A DNA stretch of 64,000 nt, from positions 124,001 through 188,000 of the forward strand of contig NZ_MRDE01000068.1 in the NCBI RefSeq assembly GCF_001968835.1, read 5' to 3'. Of this stretch, positions 34,014 through 43,115 are shown piece after piece; position 1 is the stretch's first letter, and each line of letters starts with the position of its first letter. This stretch comes from Tersicoccus phoenicis. Lineage in GTDB: Bacteria; Actinomycetota; Actinomycetes; Actinomycetales; Micrococcaceae. The notes under the pieces were generated by a model. That model made no database searches, was not told where the DNA came from, and worked only from the letters and a program-made list of their open reading frames with translations. The position numbers were made by a program, and so were the translations under genes.

Positions 34014-35375
34014 TCAGGGGCGGCCGAGTGCCCGGTAGGTCCAGCCGGCGGCCCGCCAGGTGGCGGGGTCGAGCACGTTGCGCCCGTCCAGGATCCGGCG
34101 GGTGCGGACGAGGGTCGCGGTCTTCTCGGGGTCCAGATCGGTGTACTGCTTCCACTCGGTCAGCAGCAGCACGGCGTCCGCCCCCGTCAGGGCGATCGCG
34201 ACGTCCGCCTCGTACTGCAGGTCCGGAAACCGGTGCTCGGCGTTGGCCAGCGCTCTCGGGTCGGTGACGACGACGTTGCCACCCTGGAGCTGGATCTGGG
34301 CGGCGACGTTCAGGGCGGGGGAGTCCCGCACGTCGTCGCTCTCGGGTTTGAACGCGGCGCCGAGCACGGTGATGGTCCTGCCCAGGAAGGACCCGTCGCA
34401 GACCTCGCGGGCGAGTTCGACCATCCGGATCCGGCGGCGCATGTTGATGGCGTCGACCTCCCGCAGGAACGTCAGGGCCTGGTCCGCGCCGAGCTCCCCG
34501 GCCCGGGCCATGAACGCCCGGATGTCCTTGGGCAGGCAGCCGCCGCCGAAGCCGAGCCCGGCGTTGAGGAACTTCCGGCCGATCCGGTCGTCCAGCCCGA
34601 TCGCGTCGGCGAGCTCGGTGACGTCGGCGCCGGCCGCCTCGCACAGCTCGGCCATCGCGTTGATGAAGGAGATCTTCGTGGCCAGGAACGAGTTGGCGGC
34701 GGTCTTGACCAGCTCAGCGGTCGTATAGTCGGTGACCAGCCGGGCGGACCCCCCGGTCAGCGGCGCGGCGTAGATCTCGTCCAGGACGGCCGCGGTGGTC
34801 TCCCGCTGCTCGTCGTCGGGGATGCCGTAGACCAGCCGGTCGGGCTGCAGGGTGTCGGTGACGGCGTGGCCTTCGCGCAGGAACTCGGGATTCCACACCA
34901 GCCTCGCGTCGGGCACGATGCGGTGCAGGTCCTCCGCCAGGCGCCCGGCGGTGCCCACCGGGACCGTTGACTTGCCGATGATCAGGTCACCGGGCGCCAG
35001 GTACGCGGCGGCGGAGGCGAACGCGGCGTCGACGTACCGCAGGTCCGCGGCGTTCTCGCCCTTGCGCTGCGGGGTGCCCACACACACGAAGTGCGCGCGC
35101 GCCCCGGTGATCCGGGCCAGGTCGGTGGTGAACCGCAGGCTCCCGGCGCCGGTGCCGGAGCCGGTCCCGGTCCCCGCACCGTGGTCGGAGCCCCCTGCCT
35201 GGATGTCGGCGAGCAGCTCGTTCAAACCCGGCTCGTAGAACGGTGCCGCCGCGGACTGCAGGGCGGCGATCTTCCGCTCGTCCACGTCGACCCCGACCAC
35301 GTCGTGGCCCAGCCGGGCCATGCACGCCGCGTGCACCACCCCCAGATACCCGCACCCGATCACCGAGATCTTCAC
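34014..35375 (-). CDS. ugd: UDP-glucose 6-dehydrogenase
   Basis: The 453-residue enzyme oxidises UDP-glucose twice to UDP-glucuronate. It shows the NAD-binding N-terminus VKISVIGCGYLGVVHAACMARLGHDVVGVDVDE, GKSTVPVGTA, NPEFLREGHAV, and the catalytic cysteine in LGFGGGCLPKDIRAF at about residue 280; LGRTITVLGAAFKPESDDVRDSPAL starts the C-terminal domain. The start at GTG 35375 gives the normal family length; longer in-frame extensions lack similarity. An activity on UDP-GlcNAc (WbpA-like) cannot be excluded, and that product would feed the 3-amino-sugar genes at 12-17 kb. Confidence 0.93.
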   Translation of the reverse strand: MKISVIGCGYLGVVHAACMARLGHDVVGVDVDERKIAALQSAAAPFYEPGLNELLADIQAGGSDHGAGTGTGSGTGAGSLRFTTDLARITGARAHFVCVGTPQRKGENAADLRYVDAAFASAAAYLAPGDLIIGKSTVPVGTAGRLAEDLHRIVPDARLVWNPEFLREGHAVTDTLQPDRLVYGIPDDEQRETTAAVLDEIYAAPLTGGSARLVTDYTTAELVKTAANSFLATKISFINAMAELCEAAGADVTELADAIGLDDRIGRKFLNAGLGFGGGCLPKDIRAFMARAGELGADQALTFLREVDAINMRRRIRMVELAREVCDGSFLGRTITVLGAAFKPESDDVRDSPALNVAAQIQLQGGNVVVTDPRALANAEHRFPDLQYEADVAIALTGADAVLLLTEWKQYTDLDPEKTATLVRTRRILDGRNVLDPATWRAAGWTYRALGRP

Positions 35376-35523
35376 GCCATCAGCCCTTCCGCTACCGACT
35401 GCCCCGGTCAGCCTATGGTGCACCGTGCGCGCCACCCGAACGTGGGCGGAAAGGAAAGTACGTGCGGCTCGACGGCGTACTGCACCACCGGTCGATCGCA
35501 CCTCGTCCCACCGGCTGCGCCCG

Positions 35524-36870
35524 TCAGCCCACGCGGTGGATGGCGTGGCGGCGATGGTGGCGGTTCCGGGCGCGCAGGATGATTGACGCGATGACGGCGG
35601 CGATCAGCGACCCGGTGAGGATGGCGACCTTGGCGTGGTCCTGGTGCGGGCTGCCCGTCCCGAAGCTGAGTTCGGCGATCAGCAGGGACACGGTGAACCC
35701 GATGCCCGCGAGGACGGACAGGCCGACCACGTCGGGCCACCCGACGGCCGGGTCCAGGTTCGCTCGCGTGGTTCGGGTGAGCAGCCAGGTGGTGCCCAGT
35801 ACGCCGATGGTCTTCCCGGCCACCAGGCCGACCGCGATGCCGATCGCCACCGGGTCCGTCACGGTGGCGCGAATGCCTTCGGCGCCGCCCAGGGCCACGC
35901 CGGCGGAGAAGAACGCGAAGACGGGCACGGCGACACCCGTGGAGAGGGGCCGGAGCCGGTGCTCCAGGCTCTCGGCCAGGCTCTCCTCGTCATGGGACTC
36001 CGGTGTGCGCGTCCGGACGCGCACCGGCACGGTCAGCCCCAGCAGGACGCCGGCGATGGTGGCGTGCACCCCGGACGCGTGCACCAGTACCCAGGTCGCC
36101 ACGCCGAGGGGCAGCAGGAGGACCCAGGCCGCCCCCGGACGCAACCGGAACAGCCGCTCGCGGCGCTGGGCGACCAACCCGAACAGCGCCAGCGGCACCA
36201 GCCCGGCCAGCAGATAGCCGATCTGCAGGTCGGAGGTGTAGACGAAGGCGATGATGACGATGGCGATCAGATCGTCGACGACGGCCAGCGTGAGCAGGAA
36301 GGTTCTCAGCGCCGACGGCAGGTGCGAGCCGATCACGGCCAGCACGGCCAGAGCGAACGCGATGTCCGTGGCCGTGGGGATGGCCCAGCCCCGGAGCGTC
36401 TCCGTCCCGGACGGTGCGGTGACGAGCACGTAGATCAGCGCCGGGACGGCCACACCGCCGAAGGCCGCGGTGATCGGGACGATCGCCCGGGAGAGATCGC
36501 GCAGGTCACCGACGAGGAACTCGCGCTTGAGCTCCAGCCCCACCAGGAAGAAGAAGATCGCCAGCAGGCCGTCGGAGGCCCATCGCCCGACGGTCAGCTC
36601 CAGGTCCAGGACGTCGACGCCCAGGGTCGTGTCCCGCAGCGCCGTGTAACCGTCGGCCCAGGGCGAATTCGCCCACAGCAGCGCGAGGACGGTGGCGACG
36701 ATCAGCAGCACGCCGCCGGCGGTCTCCTTGCGCAGGATCTCGCCGATGCGGCGGTCCTCACGCCGGGTTCCGCGGCCGAACAGGGTGCGGCCGACGGCGG
36801 CGACAGGGCGGGCGGCCGCGCTCGCCCGCTGGTCGGTCACGGGCGGATCGTGCTCGGGTTGGTCGGTCAC
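35524..36870 (-). CDS. nhaA: Na+/H+ antiporter NhaA
   Basis: The 448-residue membrane antiporter of the NhaA family exchanges Na+ for H+ for pH and salt homeostasis. Conserved regions include [22 protein letters not shown], the [22 protein letters not shown] signature, [15 protein letters not shown], and [15 protein letters not shown] with the paired Asp that form the ion site. About 12 hydrophobic helices are present. I place the start at GTG 36870 (VTDQPEHD), which has CGGGAGCC upstream and removes a non-homologous N-terminal extension. The N-terminus of about 45 residues is a disordered, charged extension. Confidence 0.93.
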   Translation of the reverse strand: MTDQPEHDPPVTDQRASAAARPVAAVGRTLFGRGTRREDRRIGEILRKETAGGVLLIVATVLALLWANSPWADGYTALRDTTLGVDVLDLELTVGRWASDGLLAIFFFLVGLELKREFLVGDLRDLSRAIVPITAAFGGVAVPALIYVLVTAPSGTETLRGWAIPTATDIAFALAVLAVIGSHLPSALRTFLLTLAVVDDLIAIVIIAFVYTSDLQIGYLLAGLVPLALFGLVAQRRERLFRLRPGAAWVLLLPLGVATWVLVHASGVHATIAGVLLGLTVPVRVRTRTPESHDEESLAESLEHRLRPLSTGVAVPVFAFFSAGVALGGAEGIRATVTDPVAIGIAVGLVAGKTIGVLGTTWLLTRTTRANLDPAVGWPDVVGLSVLAGIGFTVSLLIAELSFGTGSPHQDHAKVAILTGSLIAAVIASIILRARNRHHRRHAIHRVG

Positions 36871-37028
36871 GGGCGGCTCCCGGGGATCGTGCGCCGCACG
36901 GCGCGCAGGACAGAACGACGCCGACCAGACTTCCCGGCACACCAGGGGATGAGTCTACCGGGGGATTCCGTGGGGAACGACGGCGGCAGGCGCGACCGGG
37001 CGCGTCGCCGACGTTTGTCGCGGTCGCG

Positions 37029-37340
37029 TCAACCGAGGGCGCGGAAGCCGATCACCAGGGTCGCCAGCCCCAGCGTCATCGAGATCGCGACGACGAGCAG
37101 CGACAGCGTCGATGGTGTGGCGGCCGGGGTCGGTGCCGGTCCGGTCGCGGCCTCGTCGGTCGATGTCCCGCGGGTCGAGGTGCCGCTGGGTGCCGACGCC
37201 TCACGGCTGGGGGAGCCCGGAGCCGACGTCGGCGCGCTCCGCGTCGCGCGCACGGCCCGGACCGCGATGAACCCCCACGCCACCAGCGACCAGAGGCCGG
37301 CGACGATGAGGATGACGGCCAGCGGGATGGGCAGCGACAC
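37029..37340 (-). CDS. Small two-helix membrane protein, unknown function
   Basis: The protein is 103 residues long with a hydrophobic helix at each end (LAVILIVAGLWSLVAWGFIAV and LSLLVVAISMTLGLATLVIGF). A Ser/Thr/Pro/Ala-rich linker of about 45 residues between them probably lies outside the membrane. It starts 2 nt after the stop of the DUF2505 gene, so the two are likely co-transcribed. I do not recognise a family. Confidence 0.65.
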   Translation of the reverse strand: MSLPIPLAVILIVAGLWSLVAWGFIAVRAVRATRSAPTSAPGSPSREASAPSGTSTRGTSTDEAATGPAPTPAATPSTLSLLVVAISMTLGLATLVIGFRALG

Positions 37341-37342
37341 GG

Positions 37343-37840
37343 TCAGTGCTCCCGGATCCAGCGGGCGACGGCGGTGGCCTGCAGCCGCACGGCCTTCGCG
37401 ATCACCGGTTCGGCCATCTGGGCGATCCGCGCGCCGAGGAACGAGATGCCGGAGGTGACGTTCCCGGTGACGGTGAGGGTCGACCCGTCACCGGCGGCGG
37501 CCAGCCGTTCGGTCCCGGTGACCTTCAACGGCACGCTGCCGAACGAGATGGAGACCTCGGAGGTGCGGCTGCCGTCGGGGGCGGGCGCGGCCCAGTGCTC
37601 CTCCTGGCTCAGCAGCAGCCGCCCGCGGATGAAGGACCTCGCCAGGTCGGGGATCCGCTCCTCGGCCACCGCGCGGACGATCGCGATGGTGAATGCGCCG
37701 GCGGGGTCGCCGTCGATCCGGAAGTCGTCGAGAGAGCCACCCGCGGCGGCTCCGGCGTACTGCTGGAAGTCGCGGTTGGTGAACGCACGGATGACCGTGT
37801 CCACCGGGGCGTCGATGGTGGCGGTCGCGTCCAGGCTCAT
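37343..37840 (-). CDS. DUF2505 family (SRPBCC-like) protein
   Basis: The 165-residue protein matches the DUF2505 family, an actinobacterial group with a predicted helix-grip (START/SRPBCC-like) ligand pocket. Typical sequence includes SLDATATIDAPVDTVIRAFTNRDFQQYAG, LSQEEHWA, EVSISFGSVPLKVTGTERL and the C-terminal helix IAQMAEPVIAKAVRLQATAVARWIREH. Ligand and role are unknown. It is divergent from mfd, with a 170-bp shared upstream region that contains TAGGAT (37911-37906) and the palindrome GAACCGGTTC (37874-37883). Confidence 0.82.
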   Translation of the reverse strand: MSLDATATIDAPVDTVIRAFTNRDFQQYAGAAAGGSLDDFRIDGDPAGAFTIAIVRAVAEERIPDLARSFIRGRLLLSQEEHWAAPAPDGSRTSEVSISFGSVPLKVTGTERLAAAGDGSTLTVTGNVTSGISFLGARIAQMAEPVIAKAVRLQATAVARWIREH

Positions 37841-37873
37841 GGGGTCCTCTTCGGCGTTGTCGGAGGGATGGGA

Positions 37874-37883
37874 GAACCGGTTC
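37874..37883. promoter_or_regulatory. Palindrome GAACCGGTTC in the DUF2505/mfd divergent region
   Basis: This perfect 10-bp palindrome is followed by a second AACCGGT half (37888-37894). It lies about 25 nt downstream, on the minus strand, of the -10-like TAGGAT for the DUF2505 gene, so it could be an operator. TAGGCT at 37932-37937 is a candidate -10 for mfd on the plus strand. Confidence 0.3.
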
Positions 37884-38010
37884 GGGAAACCGGTCCGGCT
37901 CCCTCATCCTAGAGGGACGGCGGGCCGTTGGTAGGCTGGTGGCCTCCCCGGGGTCCGTGCTGGACCTCGGGCGTTCGTGCTGCCCGCGCTGTGTTCCCGA
38001 GGAGTGACTG

Positions 38011-41000
38011 ATGAGCCTGACCGGTCTGCGCACCGCCCTGGCGGACGAACCCGGCGTCGCACGGCTGGCTCGGCTGGCTCGTGCCGGGGCCGACGCCCCC
38101 GAGTCCCTGGAGGTCAGCGCCCCGGCGGGGTTGCGGCCGGCCCTGCTGACCGAGTTGGCGGCCGGCCTGGGGGGCGCCGCCACCGGCACCGACGACCGGC
38201 CGGTCGGCACCGGACCGGCCACCGCGCCGGACGGGGATGCGCCGGACGGGGATGCGCCGGACGGGGATCGGTCGGGCGGGGATCGGGCCCCGGTGGTACT
38301 CGCGGTCACCGCGACCGACCGGGAGGCGGGTGACCTCGTCGACGCGCTCAGCTGCTACCTGCCGGCCGGCGCCGTGGAGGCGTTCCCCGCGTGGGAGACG
38401 CTGCCGCACGAGCGGCTCTCCCCGCGCTCGGACACGGTCGGCACCCGCCTGCACGTGCTGCGCCGGCTCGCGCACCCCGGGCAGCGGGAAGGAACGCAGC
38501 CGGCGAGCACTGACGCCGTCGCGCCGCTGCGGGTCGTCGTCGCGCCCGTCCGTGCCGTCGTCCAGCCCGTCGTGGCCGGCCTGGAGGATCTCGAACCGGT
38601 GACCGTGACGGTCGGCCAGGAGCACGAGTTCTCGGGGCTGATCGAACAGCTCTCCGCGGCCGCCTACGCGCGGGTGGACATGGTCACCCGACGCGGGGAG
38701 TTCGCCGTGCGCGGTGGCATCCTCGACGTGTTCGCGCCCACCGCCGACCACCCGGTGCGGATCGAGTTCTTCGGCGACGAGGTCGAGAACATGCGGTACT
38801 TCTCCGTCGCGGACCAGCGGTCCCTCCCCGGGGAGGAACTGCGGAGCCTCTACGCCCCGCCGTGCCGGGAGTTGCTGATCACCCCCGCCGTCGCCGAGCG
38901 GGCCGCCGCCCTGATCCCGGCCATGCCCGGCGCCGCGGCGATGCTGGAGAAGATCGCCGCGGGCATCGCCGTGGAGGGCATGGAGTCCCTCGCGCCGGTG
39001 CTGGCGGACGGGATGGTCCCGGTCGTCGAGCACCTGCCGCCCGGGTCCGTGCTCGTGCTGATCGAACCGGAGAAGGTCCGGGCCCGCGCGCACGACCTGG
39101 AACGCACGAACGCGGAATTCCTCGCCGCCGCCTGGGCGTCCGCGTCCGACGGCGGGGCGGCGCCGCTCCAGCTCGACGCGGCCGGCCGCGACGGCACGGG
39201 CCTGGAGCCGGGCGGTTTCGCCTCCCTGACCGACACCCGGTCGACGACCCTCGCCGCCGGGGTGCGCTGGTGGTCGATGTCCTCCTTCGTCCAGGACGAG
39301 CTCCTGCCCGACGTCGACACCCTGCGCGTGGACGCGCGGGAGCCGCTGCGCTACCAGGGTGACGTCGAGCAGATGCTCGCCTTCCTCGGTGGCCGGGTCC
39401 GCGACGACTGGCGCCTGGTGGTGTGCACGCCCGGTCCCGGCCCCGCCCAGCGCATCGCCGAACTGCTGCACGACGCCGACATCCCCGCCGCCCGGGTCGA
39501 CGACGTGGCCACGGTCCCCGACGCCGGCATCGTGCACATCACCACCGGCGCGGCCGACGGGGGCTTCGTCGTCGAGCCGCTCAAGCTGGGTCTGCTCACC
39601 GAGACCGACCTGCTCGGCCGGTCCAGCGCCTCCACCACCCGGGACATGCGCAGGATGCCGGCCCGGCGGCGGCGCAACGCCGTCGACCCGCTGAGCCTGA
39701 CGGCGGGGGACCTCGTCGTGCACGAACAGCACGGCATCGGCCGGTTCGTCGAACTGATCCAGCGCACCACCGGCGCCGGGAAGGCGCGCACCACCCGGGA
39801 GTACCTCGTGATCGAGTACGCGCCCGCCAAGCGGGGGGCCCCCGGTGACCGCCTGTTCGTGCCCACCGACCAGCTGGACCAGGTGACCCGGTACGTCGGT
39901 GGCGACACGCCCGCCCTGTCGAAGATGGGCGGCAGCGACTGGACGCGCACCAAGAACCACGCCCGACGCGCGGTCAAGGAGATCGCCGGCGAGCTGATCC
40001 GGCTGTACTCGGCCCGGATGGCGTCGCGGGGGCACGCGTTCGGGCCGGACACGCCCTGGCAGCGGGAGCTGGAGGAGGCGTTCCCCTATGTCGAGACCCC
40101 CGACCAGCTGACCACGATCAACGAGGTCAAGGCCGACATGGAGCGGGAGGTGCCGATGGACCGGCTGATCTCCGGCGATGTCGGCTACGGCAAGACCGAG
40201 ATCGCCGTGCGCGCGGCGTTCAAAGCGGTCCAGGACGGCAAGCAGGTGGCGGTCCTGGTCCCCACCACCTTGCTGGTGCAGCAGCACTTCGAGACGTTCT
40301 CGGAGCGGTTCTCCGGGTTCCCGGTGCGGATCCGGGCCCTGTCCCGCTTCCAGACGGCCAAGGCGGCGAAGGACACCATCACCGGCCTGGCGGAGGGCAG
40401 CGTCGACGTCGTCATCGGCACCCACCGGCTGTTCTCGGACCAGGTCCGGTTCAAGGATCTCGGGCTGGTGATCGTCGACGAGGAGCAGCGGTTCGGCGTC
40501 GAGCACAAGGAACAGCTGAAGAAGCTGCGCACCAACGTCGACGTGCTGGCGATGAGCGCCACCCCCATCCCGCGCACCCTGGAGATGGCGGTGACCGGGA
40601 TCCGGGAGATGTCCACGCTGGCCACCCCGCCGGAGGAGCGACACCCCGTGCTCACCTACGTCGGCCCCTACACCGACCAGCAGGTCACCGCGGCGGTCCG
40701 GCGGGAACTCATGCGCGAGGGGCAGGTGTTCTTCGTGCACAACCGGGTGTCCTCGATCGAGCGGACCGCCGCGCACCTGCAGCAGCTGGTGCCCGAGGCA
40801 CGGATCGCCGTCGCGCACGGGCAGATGAGCGAATCCCGGCTCGAGCAGATCATCGTCGACTTCTGGGAGCGCCGGTTCGACGTGCTGATCTGCACCACCA
40901 TCATCGAGACCGGCCTGGACATCGCGAACGCGAACACCCTGATCATCGACCGGGCCGACGCGTACGGGCTGTCCCAGCTGCACCAGCTGCGCGGTCGGGT

Positions 41001-41751
41001 GGGCCGCGGCCGGGAACGGGCGTACGCGTACTTCCTGTTCCCGTCCGAGAAGCCGCTCGGGGAGGTCGCGCTGGAGCGGCTCAAGGCCGTGGCCCAGCAC
41101 AACGAGCTCGGGGCCGGCATGCAACTGGCGATGAAGGACCTCGAGATCCGCGGCGCCGGGAACTTGCTCGGCGGCGAGCAGTCCGGCCACATCGCCGGCG
41201 TCGGGTTCGACCTGTACCTGCGTCTGGTGGGGGAGGCCGTCGCCGACTTCCGGGGCGAGAAGGACGAGACGCCGGCGGAGATGAAGATCGAGCTGCCCGT
41301 CAACGCCCACCTGCCCGAGGACTACGTGCCCGGCGAGCGGCTGCGCCTGGAGGCGTACCGCAAGCTCGCCGCCGCGTCCACCGACGAGGGGATCGACGAG
41401 GTCCAGGTCGAGCTGACCGACCGGTACGGGGAACCGCCGGCCGAGGTGGAGAACCTGCTGGCGGTCGCCCGGTTCCGGATCGCCGCCCGCGCCGCGGGGC
41501 TGACCGAGGTGATCGCCCAGGGGGCGATGGTCCGGTTCGGGCCGATCGCCGACCTGCCCGAGTCGCGGCAACTGCGGCTCACCCGCATGTACCCGGGCGC
41601 GCTGGTGAAGCCGGCCCTGAACGCGGTGCTGATCCCGCGACCGAAGTCCGCCCCGATCGGGGCGACCGACCTGACGGACGAGGCGATCCTGACGTGGGCG
41701 CGCGGGGTGATCGACGCGGTGTTCGCGACCGAGCCCGCCGTTGCCGGCTGA
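38011..41751 (+). CDS. mfd: Transcription-repair coupling factor
   Basis: Mfd (1246 residues) displaces RNA polymerase stalled at DNA damage and recruits UvrA. The N-terminal UvrB-like part contains EAFPAWETLPHERLSPRSDTVGTRL and RVDMVTRRGEFAVRGGILDVF. The RNA-polymerase interaction domain (CarD-like) begins near residue 563 with LTAGDLVVHEQHGIGRF. The translocase module follows, with GDVGYGKTEIAVRAAFKA (P-loop, about 720), VIVDEEQRFGV (DEEQ box, about 822), MSATPIPRTLEMA, and the QLRGRVGRG motif. The C-terminal regulatory domain ends near the stop. ATG 38011 has GAGGAG upstream. An extra low-complexity GDAPDGDAPDGD repeat near residues 73-85 is unusual. Confidence 0.97.
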   Translation: MSLTGLRTALADEPGVARLARLARAGADAPESLEVSAPAGLRPALLTELAAGLGGAATGTDDRPVGTGPATAPDGDAPDGDAPDGDRSGGDRAPVVLAVTATDREAGDLVDALSCYLPAGAVEAFPAWETLPHERLSPRSDTVGTRLHVLRRLAHPGQREGTQPASTDAVAPLRVVVAPVRAVVQPVVAGLEDLEPVTVTVGQEHEFSGLIEQLSAAAYARVDMVTRRGEFAVRGGILDVFAPTADHPVRIEFFGDEVENMRYFSVADQRSLPGEELRSLYAPPCRELLITPAVAERAAALIPAMPGAAAMLEKIAAGIAVEGMESLAPVLADGMVPVVEHLPPGSVLVLIEPEKVRARAHDLERTNAEFLAAAWASASDGGAAPLQLDAAGRDGTGLEPGGFASLTDTRSTTLAAGVRWWSMSSFVQDELLPDVDTLRVDAREPLRYQGDVEQMLAFLGGRVRDDWRLVVCTPGPGPAQRIAELLHDADIPAARVDDVATVPDAGIVHITTGAADGGFVVEPLKLGLLTETDLLGRSSASTTRDMRRMPARRRRNAVDPLSLTAGDLVVHEQHGIGRFVELIQRTTGAGKARTTREYLVIEYAPAKRGAPGDRLFVPTDQLDQVTRYVGGDTPALSKMGGSDWTRTKNHARRAVKEIAGELIRLYSARMASRGHAFGPDTPWQRELEEAFPYVETPDQLTTINEVKADMEREVPMDRLISGDVGYGKTEIAVRAAFKAVQDGKQVAVLVPTTLLVQQHFETFSERFSGFPVRIRALSRFQTAKAAKDTITGLAEGSVDVVIGTHRLFSDQVRFKDLGLVIVDEEQRFGVEHKEQLKKLRTNVDVLAMSATPIPRTLEMAVTGIREMSTLATPPEERHPVLTYVGPYTDQQVTAAVRRELMREGQVFFVHNRVSSIERTAAHLQQLVPEARIAVAHGQMSESRLEQIIVDFWERRFDVLICTTIIETGLDIANANTLIIDRADAYGLSQLHQLRGRVGRGRERAYAYFLFPSEKPLGEVALERLKAVAQHNELGAGMQLAMKDLEIRGAGNLLGGEQSGHIAGVGFDLYLRLVGEAVADFRGEKDETPAEMKIELPVNAHLPEDYVPGERLRLEAYRKLAAASTDEGIDEVQVELTDRYGEPPAEVENLLAVARFRIAARAAGLTEVIAQGAMVRFGPIADLPESRQLRLTRMYPGALVKPALNAVLIPRPKSAPIGATDLTDEAILTWARGVIDAVFATEPAVAG

Positions 41752-41784
41752 GCGCGGCGACGGCGATCGCGCCTCGTCCTTGAC

Positions 41785-41845
41785 TTAGCTGGTTCCGCCC
41801 GAGAGGCATGCTCTGAGAGCACTGCTTTCGGGTGGAACCGGCTAA
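41785..41845. terminator. Long imperfect inverted repeat between convergent mfd and a small membrane gene
   Basis: TTAGCTGGTTCCGCCCGA (41785-41802) pairs with its near-complement at 41828-41845, 16 of 18 positions. The 25-nt loop holds a small internal dyad GCTCT-G-AGAGC (41810-41820). Its place between convergent stops suggests a bidirectional terminator; its arms resemble the other intergenic hairpins of this window. Confidence 0.65.
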
Positions 41846-41870
41846 CTCACGCCGGGGAGGCTGAGCCCGG

Positions 41871-42140
41871 TCAGCGCCCGGCGTGCTCCTTGCGGGTCGG
41901 CCGGGAGAACCCGATGAAGTACATGGCCGAGGCGACCAGGATCGCGACCGGCATCGCCCACCAGGTGGCGGGGTTGTTGTGGTCGATGAAGCTCATCAGG
42001 TAGAGACCGACCAGGAAGACGGCGAACATGATGATGAAGGTCACGAAGTTCTGCACGAAGCGGCCCTCGCCGGAATGGGTCCGGTGCGGGCGGCTGTCCG
42101 CCGTTTGACTGGGCGACTGTCGTGCGGCTGACGTGCTCAT
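41871..42140 (-). CDS. Small two-helix membrane protein, unknown function
   Basis: From ATG 42140, which has GGAGGA upstream, the protein is 89 residues long. A Ser/Gln-rich N-terminal 30 residues precede FVTFIIMFAVFLVGLYLMSFI and WWAMPVAILVASAMYFIGF, two membrane helices with a short loop, and a basic C-terminus. Position between convergent mfd and deoC gives no functional hint. I do not recognise a characterised family. Confidence 0.7.
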   Translation of the reverse strand: MSTSAARQSPSQTADSRPHRTHSGEGRFVQNFVTFIIMFAVFLVGLYLMSFIDHNNPATWWAMPVAILVASAMYFIGFSRPTRKEHAGR

Positions 42141-42255
42141 GCTTCCTCCGGGGGTGCGCGACGGATGATTCGTTCCCATCGTACCCACCGGCCTCGCCCC
42201 GATCCGGTCTGGCCCGCCCGGCCCCGGTCCGGACCGGACGCGCGCGGCGGGGGGC

Positions 42256-42960
42256 TCAGTAGCCGGTGCCGGCACCGCCGGTGACGATGGCGATCCCCGA
42301 GCTGGCGCCGATCCGGCTGGCGCCGGCGTTGATCATCGCCAGCGCGTCATCGCGGGTGCGGACGCCGCCGGAGGCCTTGACCCCCAGGTGTTCGCCCACG
42401 GTACGCCGCATCAGGGCGACGTCGGCGACGGTGGCCCCGCCGCCGCCGAAGCCGGTGGAGGTCTTGACGAAGTCGGCGCCGGCGTCGACGGCGCACCGGC
42501 AGGCGAACTCCTTCTGTTCGTCGGTCAGCATCGACGTCTCGATGATCACCTTGACGATGGCCTGGTTCTGGTGCACCGCCTCGGCGACGGCGGCGATGTC
42601 CGCGACGACGGCGTGCCGGTCCAGGGCGATCACCGCCGGGATGGTGATCACCATGTCGACCTCGTCCGCCCCGTCCAGGCAGGCACCGCGGGCCTCGTGG
42701 ACCTTCGCGTCGGTGGGGGTGGCGCCGAACGGGAACGCCGCGACCGAACAGGTCAGCACGTCCGTGCCGCGTAGTGCCTCCCGGGCCGTGGAGACCCACA
42801 GCGGGTTGACGCACACCGACCGGAATCCGTGCTCGGCGGCTTCAGCGCACAGGGTGAGGATGTCCGACCGTGCACTGTTCGGCGCGAGCAGCGTGTGGTC
42901 GAGGTAACCGGCGAGCTCGGCCGCGGTGAGGGACGCCGCGTCGACGCGGTTCGAGGGCAT
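42256..42960 (-). CDS. deoC: Deoxyribose-phosphate aldolase
   Basis: DeoC (234 residues) cleaves 2-deoxyribose-5-phosphate to glyceraldehyde-3-phosphate and acetaldehyde. Conserved features are [46 protein letters not shown], the Schiff-base lysine region [16 protein letters not shown] and [30 protein letters not shown]. The start is ATG 42960 with GAAAGG upstream. A longer frame that reads through the tandem repeat at 43001-43094 is not used. It is the last step of the nucleoside breakdown set encoded with the purine nucleoside phosphorylase and phosphosugar mutase genes. Confidence 0.96.
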   Translation of the reverse strand: MPSNRVDAASLTAAELAGYLDHTLLAPNSARSDILTLCAEAAEHGFRSVCVNPLWVSTAREALRGTDVLTCSVAAFPFGATPTDAKVHEARGACLDGADEVDMVITIPAVIALDRHAVVADIAAVAEAVHQNQAIVKVIIETSMLTDEQKEFACRCAVDAGADFVKTSTGFGGGGATVADVALMRRTVGEHLGVKASGGVRTRDDALAMINAGASRIGASSGIAIVTGGAGTGY

Positions 42961-43000
42961 GGTGGGCCTTTCGTCGGGATCCGGTCCATGCTCGCACACC

Positions 43001-43094
43001 CGGTGCGGTCCGCCGGTGCGGTCCGCCGGTGCGGCCGGCTCGGTGCGGCCGGCTCGGTGCGGCCGGCTCGGTGCGGCCGGCTCGGTGCGGCCGA
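43001..43094. repeat. GC-rich 13/14-bp tandem repeat upstream of deoC
   Basis: Two copies of CGGTGCGGTCCGC (43001-43026) run into four exact copies of CGGTGCGGCCGGCT (43027-43082) and a partial fifth copy. The array occupies most of the 155-bp gap between the phosphomutase stop and the deoC start and is transcribed as the deoC leader if the genes form one operon. Copy number is likely variable. Confidence 0.9.
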
Positions 43095-43115
43095 CCCGGG
43101 TGGACGCGCCAGGGT

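Noticed and set aside
37909-41571. Antisense open frame of 1220 codons opposite mfd
   Set aside because: It is the GC-rich mirror of a clearly functional mfd, rich in R, G, H and D with no domain; such shadows are expected at this GC content.
41785-41845. tRNA-like cloverleaf
   Set aside because: The segment has a GGTTCC-like run and stems but no acceptor/anticodon arrangement; it is a simple inverted repeat between convergent genes.
43001-43094. CRISPR array
   Set aside because: The units are contiguous 13/14-mers without spacers and no cas gene is present.
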